A DNA stretch of 41,567 nucleotides from Temnopleurus reevesii (taxonomy: Eukaryota > Echinodermata > Echinoidea > Temnopleuroida > Temnopleuridae), in contig BQKZ01000392.1 of the NCBI GenBank assembly GCA_036244855.1, positions 77,010-118,576 on the forward strand. The letters run 5' to 3'. The position numbers and the translations under genes are program-made. Below the pieces are notes generated by a model, which was given only the letters and a program-made list of their open reading frames with translations, had not been told where the DNA came from and did no database searches. This document shows, in pieces, positions 22,041 through 34,008 of the stretch (positions are counted from its first letter, which is position 1; every line of letters begins with the position of its first letter).

Positions 22041-23130
22041 TATTTTGATTCTATCTTCTTGGGCTCATTTTTCATCGCTCATTAAAGAATAACGTTTCAT
22101 TAAATCTACATCATATATGTGTTTGCCCGAAATATTGAATAATAATAATATCAATGAGTTATGTTTTGAGGATAAACTGAACAAAAAAAAACGTCCTATT
22201 TACTCGAGTTATGTTAAGACACTGTCGTTCAAGTATTTACAATTCTATTCTAGTCTTGGAATCTTCTCCCCAAATGGAGTCAGTTATTTTTCACTTGTAA
22301 TCAAGTAAAAAGCCTAAAATGCACACACAAAAAAGATAAGATTTAAGCAGATAACCAGTCAGACTCAAACTCTTTAACCAATGTTTTTTTACTTAAAATG
22401 CCATTTTATTTATTTGGGTCGAGTTTGCAATACTGAAATTAGTGCATGTGCAAACAAGTTTTTCGTATAAATCCTACTTTGAAATGCAAGTAAAAATAAG
22501 TGCAATCTGACAGATTTTCTCTTTTATTAGTGTACACAGAATCGTAATTAGTCAGAAATCTTTGACCTAATACTTCTCCCATCCTCAATAGATATATCGA
22601 AACCGTGTCCTATTTTTCTGCCTTTCAGAGTACAGTATTAATCTGACATACGAAACAAAGAGACGAATATAACCAAAGACTGAGCTCAGTTTTCCATGTT
22701 CTAGTTCCAATTTTTTCTTCTTTTTTTATATTTACGTGACTATCTCGAAGCTTTTCGCTACCCGAGGAAGCCAAAACCGTTCCGTTTTCTGGCAGCTGTT
22801 TGCTTTTAGTTATAAGAGCAAACAAAGATGGAGCTACTGGTATGGAAAAAAGACGACAAATATTTGTAGACAGTGCGGTCCACGGTGGAGTATATAAAAT
22901 CTCTATTTGAAGGAATACCGTGGTTTATGCCGAAACTGTCAGTCTTAGCTCACCGCTGACGAATTTCGGAAGGCTATTAAAAGGGAGAATCTATGGACGA
23001 CAAAAAAAAGCATGAAATGTAAGCTTATGGTAAAGACCATTATATTTCTATTAAGATTAAATATAAGCTTTGGTGTATTGTAAACTACTATTTGGTTTCA
23101 GACTTCATCAAATGAGGATCTGTTATCGCC
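22041..23130. other. AT-rich non-coding stretch
   Basis: No gene is supported. Frames of about 65 codons at 22117-22308 and 22625-22825 show no domain. An imperfect hairpin lies at 22869-22940. Confidence 0.5.
22869..22940. other. Imperfect hairpin with TATA-like loop
   Basis: CCACGGT (22880-22886) pairs with ACCGTGG (22917-22923), and GACAGT (22869-22874) with ACTGTC (22935-22940). GTATATAAAA lies in the loop. There is no gene downstream to which it could belong. Confidence 0.4.
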
Positions 23131-23455
23131 AATTAGAAGAAAAAGACTAGTTCACAAAATTATGTATTCAAACAAATTAATGCTCATAAAAGGATTTCAC
23201 TATCAACATTTATAGGGAGAATGAACTTTGTACAAATTTTCATTTGTGCTTGAATACAGTAGTCATTTTCTCTTCTCTCTCAAAAGTTAATAGGTAGAAA
23301 AGGATTTTTTTTTTACAAAATTACATATTTAAGCAAATTAATGCTTGCCAAATTCGCTATGATATTTAGGGGAAATAAAGAACGGAATTAGATTTGTGGT
23401 AATTTTCATTTGTGATTGTTAAAGCCACATTTGACATTCTCTCTCAAATTTGTAA
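23131..23455. repeat. Tandem duplication, unit about 161 bp
   Basis: ACAAAATTATGTATTCAAAC then AAATTAATGCT recurs at 23315 as ACAAAATTACATATTTAAGC then AAATTAATGCT. Later shared parts are AATTTTCATTTGTG and TTCTCTCTCAAA. Two diverged head-to-tail copies. Confidence 0.7.
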
Positions 23456-24105
23456 ATCCATCCCACTCATTACTGACTTTGAAAATGAATTCTAAGTCTG
23501 TACTTCGTATTAATTATCAATCTAAACTTGATTTCTTCAGTATTTGATATAAATAATGTAGTATTATCTGTTGTGTTTAAATGTAAATCGATGGTAAAAT
23601 ATTTATCATCACAAAACGCCGAGGGCACAAAATCCGTCGGATTTTTTAACATAATTTTATTTGTCATAAACACGTCCTTCTTACTTTCTCAAACTCACAG
23701 AACTTATTTCTATGATATCTTTTTAACATTAAATTCTGTTTGCATCTTGTCCATAATTTCGTGTTTTTTTATATTTCTCTCTCTTATATATTTCTCACTT
23801 TTTTCAGATTCCTCTTGTTTTCGCACCGTCTGTTATTCACTTCTCTCTCCCTCGCTCATTTTTTTCCTTCTCTTACTTCATTTCTTTTAGGCAAACCAAT
23901 ACAGCGTGTAGACATACCCAGCTCGCTGGCAAATACCCGTCGGGCAAATGGTTTCTATTACGGCACATCAACCGAACAAAATAGGAGACGAATGAAACCT
24001 TAGACAAGTTCATCGTAAACTCATAAATTAAAAAGAGAGAAAAAAAGACCAGAGAAGGGACACTAAAACCAAAAAAGATCGTCAAAATGTCGTCGTTAAC
24101 TATCC
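23456..24105. other. AT-rich non-coding stretch
   Basis: The 120-codon frame at 23528-23890 opens with TTG, is a run of Phe, Leu, Ser and Ile from T-rich DNA, and is not called. Nothing else is seen. Confidence 0.5.
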
Positions 24106-24384
24106 ATGACGGCTGCATGGCGCACCCATTACCCCCACGGTTGTGCATCGCCTTGTTTTTTCGTTTTTTATTTGCTTCACCTCGGCGCTACCACCACCGT
24201 AGTTATCCGTCAAAGTTTCCACCAAAGCTTCGCAAGCCCACTACTCGATGCGAACAATTTTGAGAAATGTTTTGGTCCCGATGCGAAAATACAATTAAAA
24301 CACGAACGGGGGGCTGGTATTATTCTTTCCGCCGACCCAGGCGCAATAAGCCAGAGATTTCGATCTAGTATGAGATCGAACTGA
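24106..24384 (+). CDS. Weak open reading frame, 92 codons
   Basis: The frame starts with a true ATG in a locally GC- and CpG-richer patch. The predicted peptide begins MTAAWRTHYPHGCASP, has a hydrophobic stretch (CFFVFYLLHLGA) near residues 17-28 and a polar, basic end (RFRSSMRSN). The hydrophobic stretch is too far from the start for a convincing signal peptide. No splice signals, domain or homologue are recognised, and an opposing frame of similar length covers part of it. Chance is more likely than a gene. Confidence 0.12.
   Translation: MTAAWRTHYPHGCASPCFFVFYLLHLGATTTVVIRQSFHQSFASPLLDANNFEKCFGPDAKIQLKHERGAGIILSADPGAISQRFRSSMRSN
24359..24380. other. Perfect 8-bp hairpin
   Basis: TTCGATCT and AGATCGAA flank a 6-base loop, AGTATG. 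There is no T-run or neighbouring gene to suggest a function. Confidence 0.5.
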
Positions 24385-26341
24385 TAAGAATCTGTCGCTG
24401 TTGTTGAACAATATTTATGCCTTAAAACCACATTTATAGAAATTTGATTTCATTGGTCACTCGCACCAGCCATTCATTATTCCCGCTTATCAGATTCCAG
24501 ATTTGCCATTCCTATACAGACGGAAAATATAAAAACAAAAAAAGAATAATCAGATCTTTCAATATGCCTTCAAATGCCTTCATAGTGACGGGCGAGGCAG
24601 CTTTTACTCAAATACAAAAGTACTTTAGTGCCACAAAAGTTACAATAACAGTGGCTGGAATGATTTAATGATATCATTATATTCGTCGACAGGGATCAGA
24701 TTATAAGATAATTTCAATAACTTACAATCTGTTTGCGAGAGGTTAGTAAAGGGACAATTTTACAAAAGTGAAATATATTCATGTGTACATGTAAAGCACA
24801 CACTTATCTTGTATTACCTCATATAAGTACTAGTATGCCATAAGTATGACTGGCTACACCAAAAGTTTTCTGTGTTTAAATATGTATTTTGTGGCGCGTT
24901 GTTGTGTATACTAACATTGATAATGTTCAAATGTTTCCCTTAACCAATCCATAACCATTTTGTATCCTTTTAGAAAATCCATTTTTGGGGTTAAACATTT
25001 TGAATTCACTTTTAAACGCACATTTTTATACTGCATTAGAGTGATATGTAACAGAATACAGAAGTGTTTAGTGTGAGACCAATCATTGAAGCCGTTAAAC
25101 AACACCCGCTGTATAAAGTTTAATCAAATTTATTACTTTATGAAGTATTGGTAAGGTCAACATCTTTATAATTCACTGCTAAAATTTGTGTAAGAAATCG
25201 TTCAGAATCAAGTAAGGTTTCATCTAAAAAAACTTTAACATATATCAATACAACTTTTCAAACAACGCATTTTACACAGAAGCGTTTTAACAGTGCATTT
25301 CAGGAAATAACTTCCTCATTTACTATCAGACTATGGAAATACGCAATTTGTCCCATAAATTTTGACATTGTCTTAGATCAACCACAATGCTCTGAAATGC
25401 AGAAAACTTAAGCCAATATTTCGATTTGAAAGTCATTGCGATCCTACAAATTGTTGAGCAACAAGTGGCATTATTTCCAGCATTCATCCTGCGAGCAATA
25501 CAATTATGCTCTTTAACAATTTCATATTCTAAAGCCCAAGCTACTTACACCCCTTGCCTATTGAAAACTACGATTACGAGTATATTGTGGGAATGTATCA
25601 ATTTTCATATTACATTAATCACCCCATTAGGCAAATGGTGTTTCTAATCGTTAAACTTCAATGGAGTTTAATCACCGTCGAGCCTTGGACTGCTTTTTTA
25701 ACGATGACTTTAACCTCATTTTTGTTGATTTTATTTTTAATTTTCTTATTTCGAGGCACGCTGCGAACTGCAATTCTTCAAGGTTAATTATCGCATAGAT
25801 TTATAAATATGCTCTTAAGACTGAGTCGTTAAATTTGATCATTATGCCTAATGGACTAAATCATTATATCGAGTATTGACCTTGAATTATAAAAATCGCA
25901 AGCAATACTGCTCCTAAGATATGCTCAAAATGTTAGACAAACAAAACACAATCTGATAAGTTTAAGTAAATCTGGTAGTGGTATTGACAAAGTTGCTATA
26001 TATATCTTAGGTGGATCGTATACAGACCGAAACTTAAGTGAATTTAAAACGTTGCCAACATCGGTGTACATTTAATTGTTACACCACCAAATATTACTAT
26101 CGGTTGGATGTGCAGATGTATATATTAAATAATCGTTGCGCATGAAAAGAATATGTTGCCCAGATTTTTTTAAAACTTTTACCACATCATTCTACAGTTC
26201 TAAGAGCATTATTTTTATGAAGCTTTATTTTTGGGGCATTCAGCCATGTAACTTAATGAAACATTTTTATTTTCATAAAATTAACGAATATAAGCATTTT
26301 CTTCGCCTGAAGTGTATAAAACCCGACCATAAATGTTTTAT
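24385..26341. other. AT-rich non-coding stretch
   Basis: No gene is supported. The overlapping frames at 25426-25647 and 25554-25787 include a hydrophobic run from T-rich DNA and nothing recognisable. Confidence 0.5.
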
Positions 26342-26600
26342 ATAATAATAATAATGATATATGCAATTTATATAGCGCACGTATCCACTCCCATTGCTGA
26401 GTGCTCAAGGCGCTTTACATTATTATTACCCTGGCTTTAGCCCGGCAGCCACTACACTACGGCTCCTCCATATATGAACCCATCCTATCTCCCCGGTTCA
26501 CTCTGGGTGAGACCCGATAAGTTCCGGTACTCTCTCGCGCCAAGCATGCGGTGCCACTCACCGTAGTTCTCGGGCCAAGCCAAGTTAGCTCCTTAAGTTT
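26342..26600 (-). mobile_element. SINE with the common tail and a different head, minus strand
   Basis: The left end has (ATA)n, then TTTATATAGCGCACGTATCC, GAGTGCTCAAGGCGCTTTAC, ATTATTATTACCCTGGCTTT and AGCCCGGCAGCCACTACAC. This is the same tail, in the same orientation, as at 41376. The remainder (minus strand: GTGAGTGGCACCGCATGCTT, GGCGCGAGAGAGTACCGG) differs from the tRNA-type head at 8686, and I see no A and B box. It is either a different SINE subfamily or a LINE 3' end. Confidence 0.7.
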
Positions 26601-28179
26601 TCTTTAACCTGTACGCAGTGGTTCTCGAATTGAACATGTTGGTTTAAAGGCATTTTATAACATTATTTTAAAATAAAAAAGAATCTTAACTGCCAGATTC
26701 TAAATTTAATGTTACCTGAATGTGTGATGGTGTACATAAATTAAGCTGTGAACATATAAGGCTTCGAAATCAATGTTTAGTGCTTAAGAAAATCTAAAAT
26801 TCAATATCATATTTTAGACGCATTGTGCAGGAATAAAGCGACAGTGGTACACTTTATTCAATTTTCATCTATAAATTGATAGTGAGTTTATAACTTCCTT
26901 CTTTTTTTTGCACTGTATGATGTTTTTCATCAAACTGAATGGGATCAACACACATCTTGATTTTGATAATTTTTCAAATTATAAAATTAGAATGTGTGAC
27001 AGTTTCTATATTCTTACAATGTTCAAAGACAGTTTCTTTTGAGAATCATGAACAGAATTCGATATAGTTTTGACAAAATGAGTATGTTACTATTTAAAAT
27101 CCCTATAATTCATTTTTACCATTACCAATGGTTTTCTCATCTTTTTCCATAACTTTACACAGGTAAATGATGCTACACGGTGGGCTTTTTACCATAACAT
27201 CATTGGAACTACGTGTGTCGCAAACAACGAACTGTGGAAAATAAAAGGGAGACTTTTGAGCTGTTCCTATAGTTCATGCTGTCCAACTTATGGTTCATGA
27301 CCCGTGTATATTAAGGTAACTTTCACTTTAATTATTACAAAAAAAAACAACCATTGCGTAAAAAGAACGCATCAAATTTGCATCTTTTTCACTGACCCGT
27401 CTTCTGTAGAATTAACACACATTTTAAAAGGATAACCTTTGACTTATTGCTATGTCGGAATTTCTTTTTCTTCATGCAACAATACTCTTTGGCTACTGTC
27501 ATTTCGTGAAAACTCGAATGATGTATGAAAATCCTGATTTCCCCCAGTTTTAGTATAATGGAAAAGAAGTGCTTTTAAAGTGGAAATAGATACCTTCCAT
27601 TACATAAAGAAGTAACATTCAATCTAAAATATATAACGTTTAAATCGGCTTTTCTTCCTAATTTCATCTGATATTAAGGAAGATTAATCAATTTATACAT
27701 TAAAAGTGCCAATCCTATTATATTTTTGAGTGGTCAAACGAAATTGCCTTTTCATACAGTGGATTAATAAACATTCAATAAACGTCGAGATACATTTTGT
27801 GAAAGAACGAATGGAAACTTTAAAAGTGATAATTAAGGATGCTATTCATATATTCTGAGAGAGGAAAAAATATTGAGTTGGGACTGGATTAGCGCATTTA
27901 TCACGGCTTCTTAATCCAAGACATAAAAACCCTACTTCTAAATCAATTTCTGCTTCTTTGGAAACGAAAGAATTCGATTATCAAAGCAATACTGACGGAT
28001 GATTGTAATTGGCAAGTGACTAAAAAGTTATTTATCATGTTGAGCTGTTCACTTTGCTACATATTTTTCTTATCCTTCTAAATGTTTCGAAGTACATGTG
28101 TGTAACTATTCATGTATATACACACATACATATTTAAAGACATTACCACACATTATGATTTTGTTATTTGCAATATATT
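26601..28179. other. AT-rich non-coding stretch
   Basis: No open frame of note and no repeat that I can define. A short string near 26822-26842 (GCAGGAATAAAGCGAC) resembles, in reverse, part of dispersed repeat A near 28300-28318, too briefly to call. Confidence 0.5.
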
Positions 28180-28492
28180 ACCAAATCTAGCTGTCTGGCC
28201 AATGTTATTACATTCAGATTGATGAAAAAAGCAACAAATAATGCAAAAAAGAAGGAAGTTATACAGGCACTATCAAAATATCTAATATAAAAATCGAGTA
28301 AAGCGATTTATTCCTGCACTGTGTATATATGGAGGTCATATTTTGAATTTGAGTTTTTTTGAGCGCTTCAAATTGTAACTAAAGCCTAAAGTTGTCGTTT
28401 CTGAACACTATGAACCATTCAGGTAGCATTTAGGATCTGGCAGCTAAGAGTTTTTTTAAAGGAAAATAATGTTATAAAGTGCCTTTAATGTG
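28180..28492 (+). repeat. Dispersed repeat A, copy 2
   Basis: This is the partner of 236-525 in the same orientation: ATTCAGATTGATGAAAAAAG, then TATACAGGCACTATC, and at the end AAAATAATGTTATAAAGTGC and CTTTAATGTG. The MITE at 28493-28761 sits at its right end. Confidence 0.45.
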
Positions 28493-28761
28493 CGCATGTA
28501 AAGCCTGCGTCACACCTTTGTGTTTTATTCTGCATAGGCCTAGCGTTTTTGGAAATTAAAAACGCTCCCTAATCGCACATTGTACGCAGACCAGACGGTG
28601 GACTGACGTTTGGCTTGCGCTCAACGAGCGTACGACGAGCGTCAGTCCGCCGCATGACCTGCGTCTTTTTGCGTCAAAGGGGCGTTTTTAATGTCCAAAA
28701 ACGCTAGGCCGACGCAGGCTAAAAACGCAGAGGTAGGACGCAGGCTTTATGTTCGCATGTA
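28493..28761. mobile_element. Palindromic DNA-transposon remnant with 8-bp flanking repeats
   Basis: CGCATGTA occurs at 28493-28500 and again at 28754-28761, a perfect 8-bp direct repeat fitting a target-site duplication. Between them the element opens AAGCCTGCGTC (28501-28511), matched by GACGCAGGCTT (28737-28747); six further bases precede the right repeat. Inner arms at 28537-28565 and 28682-28710 pair at all but one of 29 positions. GGACTGACG and CGTCAGTCC flank a CpG-rich centre. It has no coding capacity, so it is non-autonomous. An 8-bp duplication is typical of hAT-like and some other superfamilies; I cannot name the family. Confidence 0.75.
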
Positions 28762-29147
28762 ATGTACATTAATACCATCAATACCATCAAAAGCGCATCA
28801 TTGTAAGTTACATTACGTTACGTGGTGGGTGAAAAGTGCGAAATTGACCCCTGCCCAACCCCTTTTCACAAAAAAAGGAAATACATAAATAAATATAAAG
28901 AATAAAAATCAGTTTAGAGCAAACTAATGATGGAGTAGCTCCGTGTGATCAATTCTAAAGATTTTTTTCAGACACTCATCATTCAAAATGGGACCATTAA
29001 TTCTCTTCAGGTGTATCAATGGATTTTTTTCACCCCTTCTTTTCATGATGGGGGTTAGCTTTTTTGATGGGTTGTCGTAATTATTGATCTGGTTCTATTG
29101 CTTCTCTGGTTTCTCTTTCTGTCTCTCTCTTCATCTCTCTATATCTG

Positions 29148-29192
<45 letters not shown>

Positions 29193-30143
29193 CTTTTGAG
29201 ATCCTTCCAGGCCCTATATCAACCTCTCTATATATTTATTTATGAATATATATTTCTCTATCTATCTAAACACTGCAAGGAGAAATAGCAAATGTTAGGT
29301 TGGCATATTGCATTTCTTATGCGTTCTCAGATTTTAGGGCATTCTTTTTTTTTCTAATATGATAGAACAACTGTCTCAATCCATTTTAACACACCAAAAA
29401 GGCAGCTTGCCGAAGAGTGTGTTGAATTGATTAGTAATTTCACCCAAATTTTAACCAGTTTGTCATTTTCTGCCTGTCTCCTCCACACTCGCATTTTGCA
29501 TCTCTCTGACTCTCCTTTGATGTGCGTGTCTCTCTCTCTCCCACCCTCCCTCTCTCTCCTTCTAAATATTACTACTGAGCTCATCTTTCCTGCCATCTTT
29601 CTATCCCCTCTAAACTTCCCAGTCGTTTCGCGGCGGCGTGAACAAAAGAAAGAGGAATAATAGAGAGGGTTATTTCGTCTCTTCTTTTCGGGCCAGATTA
29701 TCTCCCAGTAGGAGAAGGAGATAATGATTTTGGGGAGAAAGGATTAAAGTGGAGTACGTGTTTGTGAATAACAACCCAGCTCAATCTTCTGACAGCTTGT
29801 GAATAATTACCTCGACTTGGCCCCCACACACCCCACCCCCATGACCATCCCACAAAACATATTTTGGGGAAAATATTTGACAAAATCTATTGCTTTCGAA
29901 GATTCCGACACATGATCATGATGATGGATAAGAACACCAAAATTTTGAAAAAAAAGTTTGAAAAAGAGGAATTTTGTAAGATTGATCAGTTTTAGGAATC
30001 TGGTAATTCATCATGTGTATTACATCGTAAATATATGAATGAAGCACGCTATATGATGTTGGTTAGAATGAAGTGTTTGCAACAGGTAAATTTGATGCAC
30101 TATTTTATCGTTGATATAAGTTTCACGTTGGGAGAATTTCGAG
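28762..30143. other. Non-coding stretch with CT tracts
   Basis: No gene is supported. (CT)n occupies 29151-29188, with further CT-rich DNA around 29100-29150 and 29525-29565. The opposing frames at 29354-29660 are products of the CT-rich sequence. Confidence 0.55.
29151..29188. repeat. (CT)n microsatellite
   Basis: Nineteen uninterrupted CT units. Confidence 0.95.
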
Positions 30144-30335
30144 GTATAATTCAGTTTTTGGGGGAGAGGTGGCGCTTCAAAAATAAAATAACTTTGTGAG
30201 CTGCAGTGAAGATCTTCAAATAATACAGAATTTTCAACAACAAATAAGAGTATGTTCACAGTTTGTTTAAATAAAATCGATCCACAAGATAATTAGTTCT
30301 CCAAAAACAAAAATAAGACCACGCGTCACTTTTAT
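30144..30335 (+). repeat. Dispersed repeat B, copy 1
   Basis: This pairs with 34919-35110 in direct orientation. Shared parts include GGTGGCGCTTCA (GGTGGTGCTTCA there), TTTGTGAGCTGC, CAATARYA, and TTTAAATAAAATCGA, followed by AAACAAAAATAA (AAACGAAAATAA). No coding frame. Confidence 0.65.
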
Positions 30336-31639
30336 TAGCATCACAGGGCCTCACGGTGCGGAAATCTGCTCGCTTATCGCGGAAAGTAAGGGCCCCATAC
30401 AGTAGGTGCAACTATGTAGGGCCTTTCGTTGTGATATTCAAACTAGAATATGCAATAATTATTATTTAGCCATTACTTTGGTAAAATCTGAAAGCCATCG
30501 TACATCTTTGGCACGTAAATTATTTCGGGTATCTCTTCAAAATTTGAATAATCTTTTAACATATCATCAAAGTTTACCGCGCAGACTGTTATCGCATTCA
30601 AGGATTGTATGTCAAAACTTGCCCTTTACCGTTCTTTTTTTTTTTGGGGGGGGGGGTGCTGCATGGAACAGTGACATAATTGTTTACGAATATCGGCAAA
30701 AGATCCAAGCTATTGTGTCTAATATTCTCAAAGGTTCATGGTTTCTGGGTGACACCTGGTTGAATGATTACGGATCTGGGACGCAGAAAGGAATAACAAT
30801 ACATAAAGCAACGTGCAAATTACCCATTTCTTCGAGAAAAAAAAGCACCTGAAAAAAAATGGGGAATTACTTGTCTGTCCAAAGTTTTAGAAGTTCAATA
30901 CCTATCTTTGGATAAGTTTTTTTTCGCACGAAGCATAATTCTTAGCGAACATGCGGCTGAATACTAGGTACTCTAAAGTTAGTTTATATGGCACAATTTT
31001 GTTCGCCCCCTTCGAAATGTCCCCTAGTTCTGACCCGGGGGCTGGCGCCCTCAAAACACACCCCCTCCCCACGGAGCACGCATTTTGGTATCATGTCGAC
31101 ACCTACTATAATTCGAAAGTCAGAACCCTAATTACACAAGTTAAACCTGGGTATAAATTGATTTATTGATCGATTTTATTGAGAATGATAGAAATAAGTC
31201 GTAATTTCGCTTCATCTAAATCCTTTCGATTACGACTAGGCTAATCTTTTTTATCTTTTCATTAGATTATGATGTCGGAACAATCATCATCAGTCTAAAA
31301 GGGAACTGTAACTTATCTCCATAGTCGGTTTAATACTTCCAATTTTCATTTTTATTTGTGATAAGAACTACAAAGTCCTTTTCTCAAGTTCGTCAAGTTT
31401 TAGTTTCTTTTTCTCGACGGAAGCAACACTCCTTGACGCCTTTGTGCCATTTCAACAAGAAACTCTCATTTTATCTGATGAATGAATATTTACTTAAACA
31501 TTCATCATTTTCTATCCAAAGGCGGATGTGATGAGCTCATGTTAACTCATCGACCAACAAAGCTTCTGGATTAGAAATTGTCTTCGGTTTTTCTTCGCAA
31601 AAGTACTTGAATCTGGACCTTATTTGCTGGCGCGTTTAA
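30336..31639. other. Non-coding stretch with a T11-G11 tract
   Basis: No gene is called. The longest frame in the window, 148 codons at 30406-30852, begins with GTG directly after a stop, has no ATG, and runs through a homopolymer tract (T11 then G11, 30635-30656) that encodes Phe and Gly runs. A 9-bp hairpin (AGTCGTAAT, ATTACGACT) lies at 31197-31237. Confidence 0.5.
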
Positions 31640-32207
31640 AGGAGAACCTACCTCTTAAATTGTCATTTTATCATGGAATAAAGAAAAATCAGATTAACAA
31701 TCTGTTAGAATTTGAGTTAAAATCGGACAATTCGTTCAAAAGTTATGAATTTTTAAATTCTAAGTGATATCAAATTCCCTGCCGCTGATGGGGATCCAAA
31801 CGGTAGGCAACTTTTGCAGAATCTGTGACATACTTGCGGACAACCCCTCATTCACTTTGTGTATAAATTCTTTCGAAAATGTATTGATAACAAATTTATA
31901 ACAAGAGATCAACACGGTTCCTCCCAAAATACATGTATTGGATACTTGATTGTATACAGATGAACTGGGAAGTTGTCCGACATGACGTCACAGATTCCGT
32001 CAACGTTGCCGAGCGCACGGATCCTCATCTGTGGCAGGTATTGCAATATCATAGATAACTCGAACATTCATAACGTTTGAACGGATTATCCGATTTTGTT
32101 TAAATTTTCACAGTTCGTTCAACTGATTTTTATTCAGTCAATGATAACACGTCATCTGATTTTCTTCATTCAATAATAACATGATAATTCCAGGGGTGGT
32201 TTCCCCT
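31640..32207. mobile_element. TTAA-flanked fold-back transposon (Kolobok- or piggyBac-like MITE)
   Basis: TTAA at 31636-31639 and again at 32208-32211 bracket a 568-bp imperfect palindrome. The ends are AGGAGAACC on the left and, read in reverse from the right, AGGGGAAACC. The arms continue with matching strings such as AAAATCGGACAATTCGTTCA against AAAATCGGATAATCCGTTCA, both followed by AGTTATGAAT or CGTTATGAAT. Nearer the centre, GAATCTGTGACATACTTGCG and GGACAAC are mirrored by GTTGTCCGACATGACGTCAC and AGATTC. TTAA duplications are known for piggyBac and Kolobok; the purine start (AGG) fits Kolobok better than the CCY start of piggyBac. There is no transposase. Confidence 0.7.
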
Positions 32208-32211
32208 TTAA

Positions 32212-32794
32212 GTCCCGGCCAGGTTGATTAGAGGGTGGTTTTCTCGGCCCCCAAGTGGGGGATCACCGCCCCGCTATTGATCGCTTGTGAGCCCCCCTTG
32301 AAAGGAAGAGTTATCATCTAATTGAACCTGGACAAAAAACCCGTGGGAGTGTTTGGAGGGGCATGTGAAAGAATTTGGAAATTACTATCCTACTTAAAGT
32401 TCCGCTCACACATTCGAATATAATACCAATCTAGTTTGTGTTACCTATCTAATCGTCATCATACTACTGTTCAGTGGTTAAACGTTCGTCTTATGTTCAA
32501 AACGTAAGCTGCACGTTATGAACACGCTTTGATTGAGCAGGAAAAGCGTATGATGAGCCTTTATTCCTCACAAAAAATAAACAAATTTATCAAAAATTCG
32601 TCGGTGATTTTACGAACTGACTTATATACAATTAATGGTTGCACAAGGCCGTCGTAGCAACAATAACATTGCAAGACACGAGGGTGATTCAAAACACATT
32701 TTTATAGCGTGGAAAAACCTGCTGTTCTTGTCGATATGTGTCGGGTTTATCTGTGTCCAAGTAGAAGTTGCCAACAACTACTACTATGCAGGGG
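32212..32794. other. Non-coding stretch
   Basis: No gene is supported. A GC-rich piece (about 32215-32300) includes a small hairpin, CCCCC-AAGT-GGGGG, near 32248-32261. Confidence 0.5.
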
Positions 32795-32971
32795 CCAATT
32801 GCAAGAAAAGTTTTTAGCTATCCTCTTCTTGCTACGTCGCAACGTCTTAACTTCTTGTGTCACCCACTGAACACTGGTACAGATGTTGATATGCCCATGT
32901 TAAGAGGGTGGCACAAGAAGTTCAGACGTTTTAGCAAGAGGAAAATAGCTAAAAGCATTTCGGGCAACTGG
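32795..32971. mobile_element. Palindromic MITE family 2, copy 1
   Basis: The left arm CCAATTGCAAGAAAAG, TAGCTATCCTCTTCTTGC, CGTCTTAACTTCTTGTG, CACCC is mirrored on the right by GGGTGGCACAAGAAGTTC, AGACGTTTTAGCAAGAGG, AAAATAGCTAAAAGCATTTC and CAACTGG. The centre holds CTGGTACAGATGTTGATATG. The opposing frames that read through it are palindrome artefacts. Confidence 0.75.
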
Positions 32972-34008
32972 CCTAGGTTCGTATAAAAACCAATGACAAA
33001 CTGCGAGCGTTTGAATTGCCAAGTTTTATTAGAGTTTGGCATATATGATTTGGCATATATTGGGTCGATATGTACATGTGTGACCGGGACCTTTAAGGGT
33101 CTTAAGCCAGAAATCATTTTTCATCTCCTCCTCATCATCACCAATTCCTTCTCGTAATTTTCCTTCCTCAATGGGAAGAGTAATCACTCTATTGTTAAGG
33201 GGTACAGAAGGGGATCAGTAGAAGGGTAAAAAAAATCCAAGGGTGTAGTCCTTTTAGACGAAAAAGAGGCTTAGCATTTCATCTCAAAGAAGCTTCGACA
33301 CCTTCTACAAAACCGTGGATCAATTTTGGCAGTGTCTATTTTTTTACCTGTTGACACGTTTTTATCATACTTTACAATGGTAAAATAAAGTATGTTTATG
33401 AGCAGATTGGTCTAAACCAAACTCCACTATTCAGAGGTTTGAAAGGCTCACTTTTTGTCGGAACGTTAACACTTGTTTATGGTTTCCGATAATTAAATGG
33501 GTATCTCTTAAGATGCATTTCAATTTAGACATTTAGAAGCCGGTCTGAAATATTTTTCATGACTTTACGCTTTTAGAAACAAATTCTAATGAAAACAAAA
33601 GTACTTCACATCATATTATAAGTGACGATTTTGTGTTTCCCTTAAGTTTTTCCACTTTTAGCCAGTGTTAATTTTGTTGGGATTAGTAAAGAAACTTCTG
33701 CAATCTTTTTTTTAAACTAGCCGGTGTGTCAACCCTAGCTTTGGAGAGTTTCCCGAACTCTTATGCACAATAAGAATTAACATTACTTTCTATATAATTC
33801 ACAACTAAAATAGCATAATGCAACCTTTTAATATTTCATATTATACAATAATAATAAATAGTCTATTTGTTCATGTCTGTCTTTGACTTGTCTTTATATA
33901 ATTTACATCCTTCGAGTATATACCTGTCGCCTTGCTATGTTTTTTTTCTGCTTTATTCTTACTCTATACAGAACATACATAAGTTTTGTTTTTCTATAGT
34001 TTATTTAT
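32972..34008. other. AT-rich non-coding stretch
   Basis: No gene is supported. An 8-bp hairpin (CATACTTT, AAAGTATG) lies at 33366-33394. Confidence 0.5.

Noticed and set aside
23528..23890. 120-codon hydrophobic frame
   Set aside because: T-rich DNA gives Phe/Leu/Ser/Ile; the start is TTG, and another phase is also open.
30406..30852. Longest frame in the window, 148 codons
   Set aside because: It begins at GTG right after a stop, has no ATG, passes through T11-G11 coding for Phe and Gly runs, and shows no domain or splice signal.
32635..33117. Three overlapping frames on both strands
   Set aside because: They run through palindromic MITE family 2; two of them share the same peptide because the arms are mirror copies.
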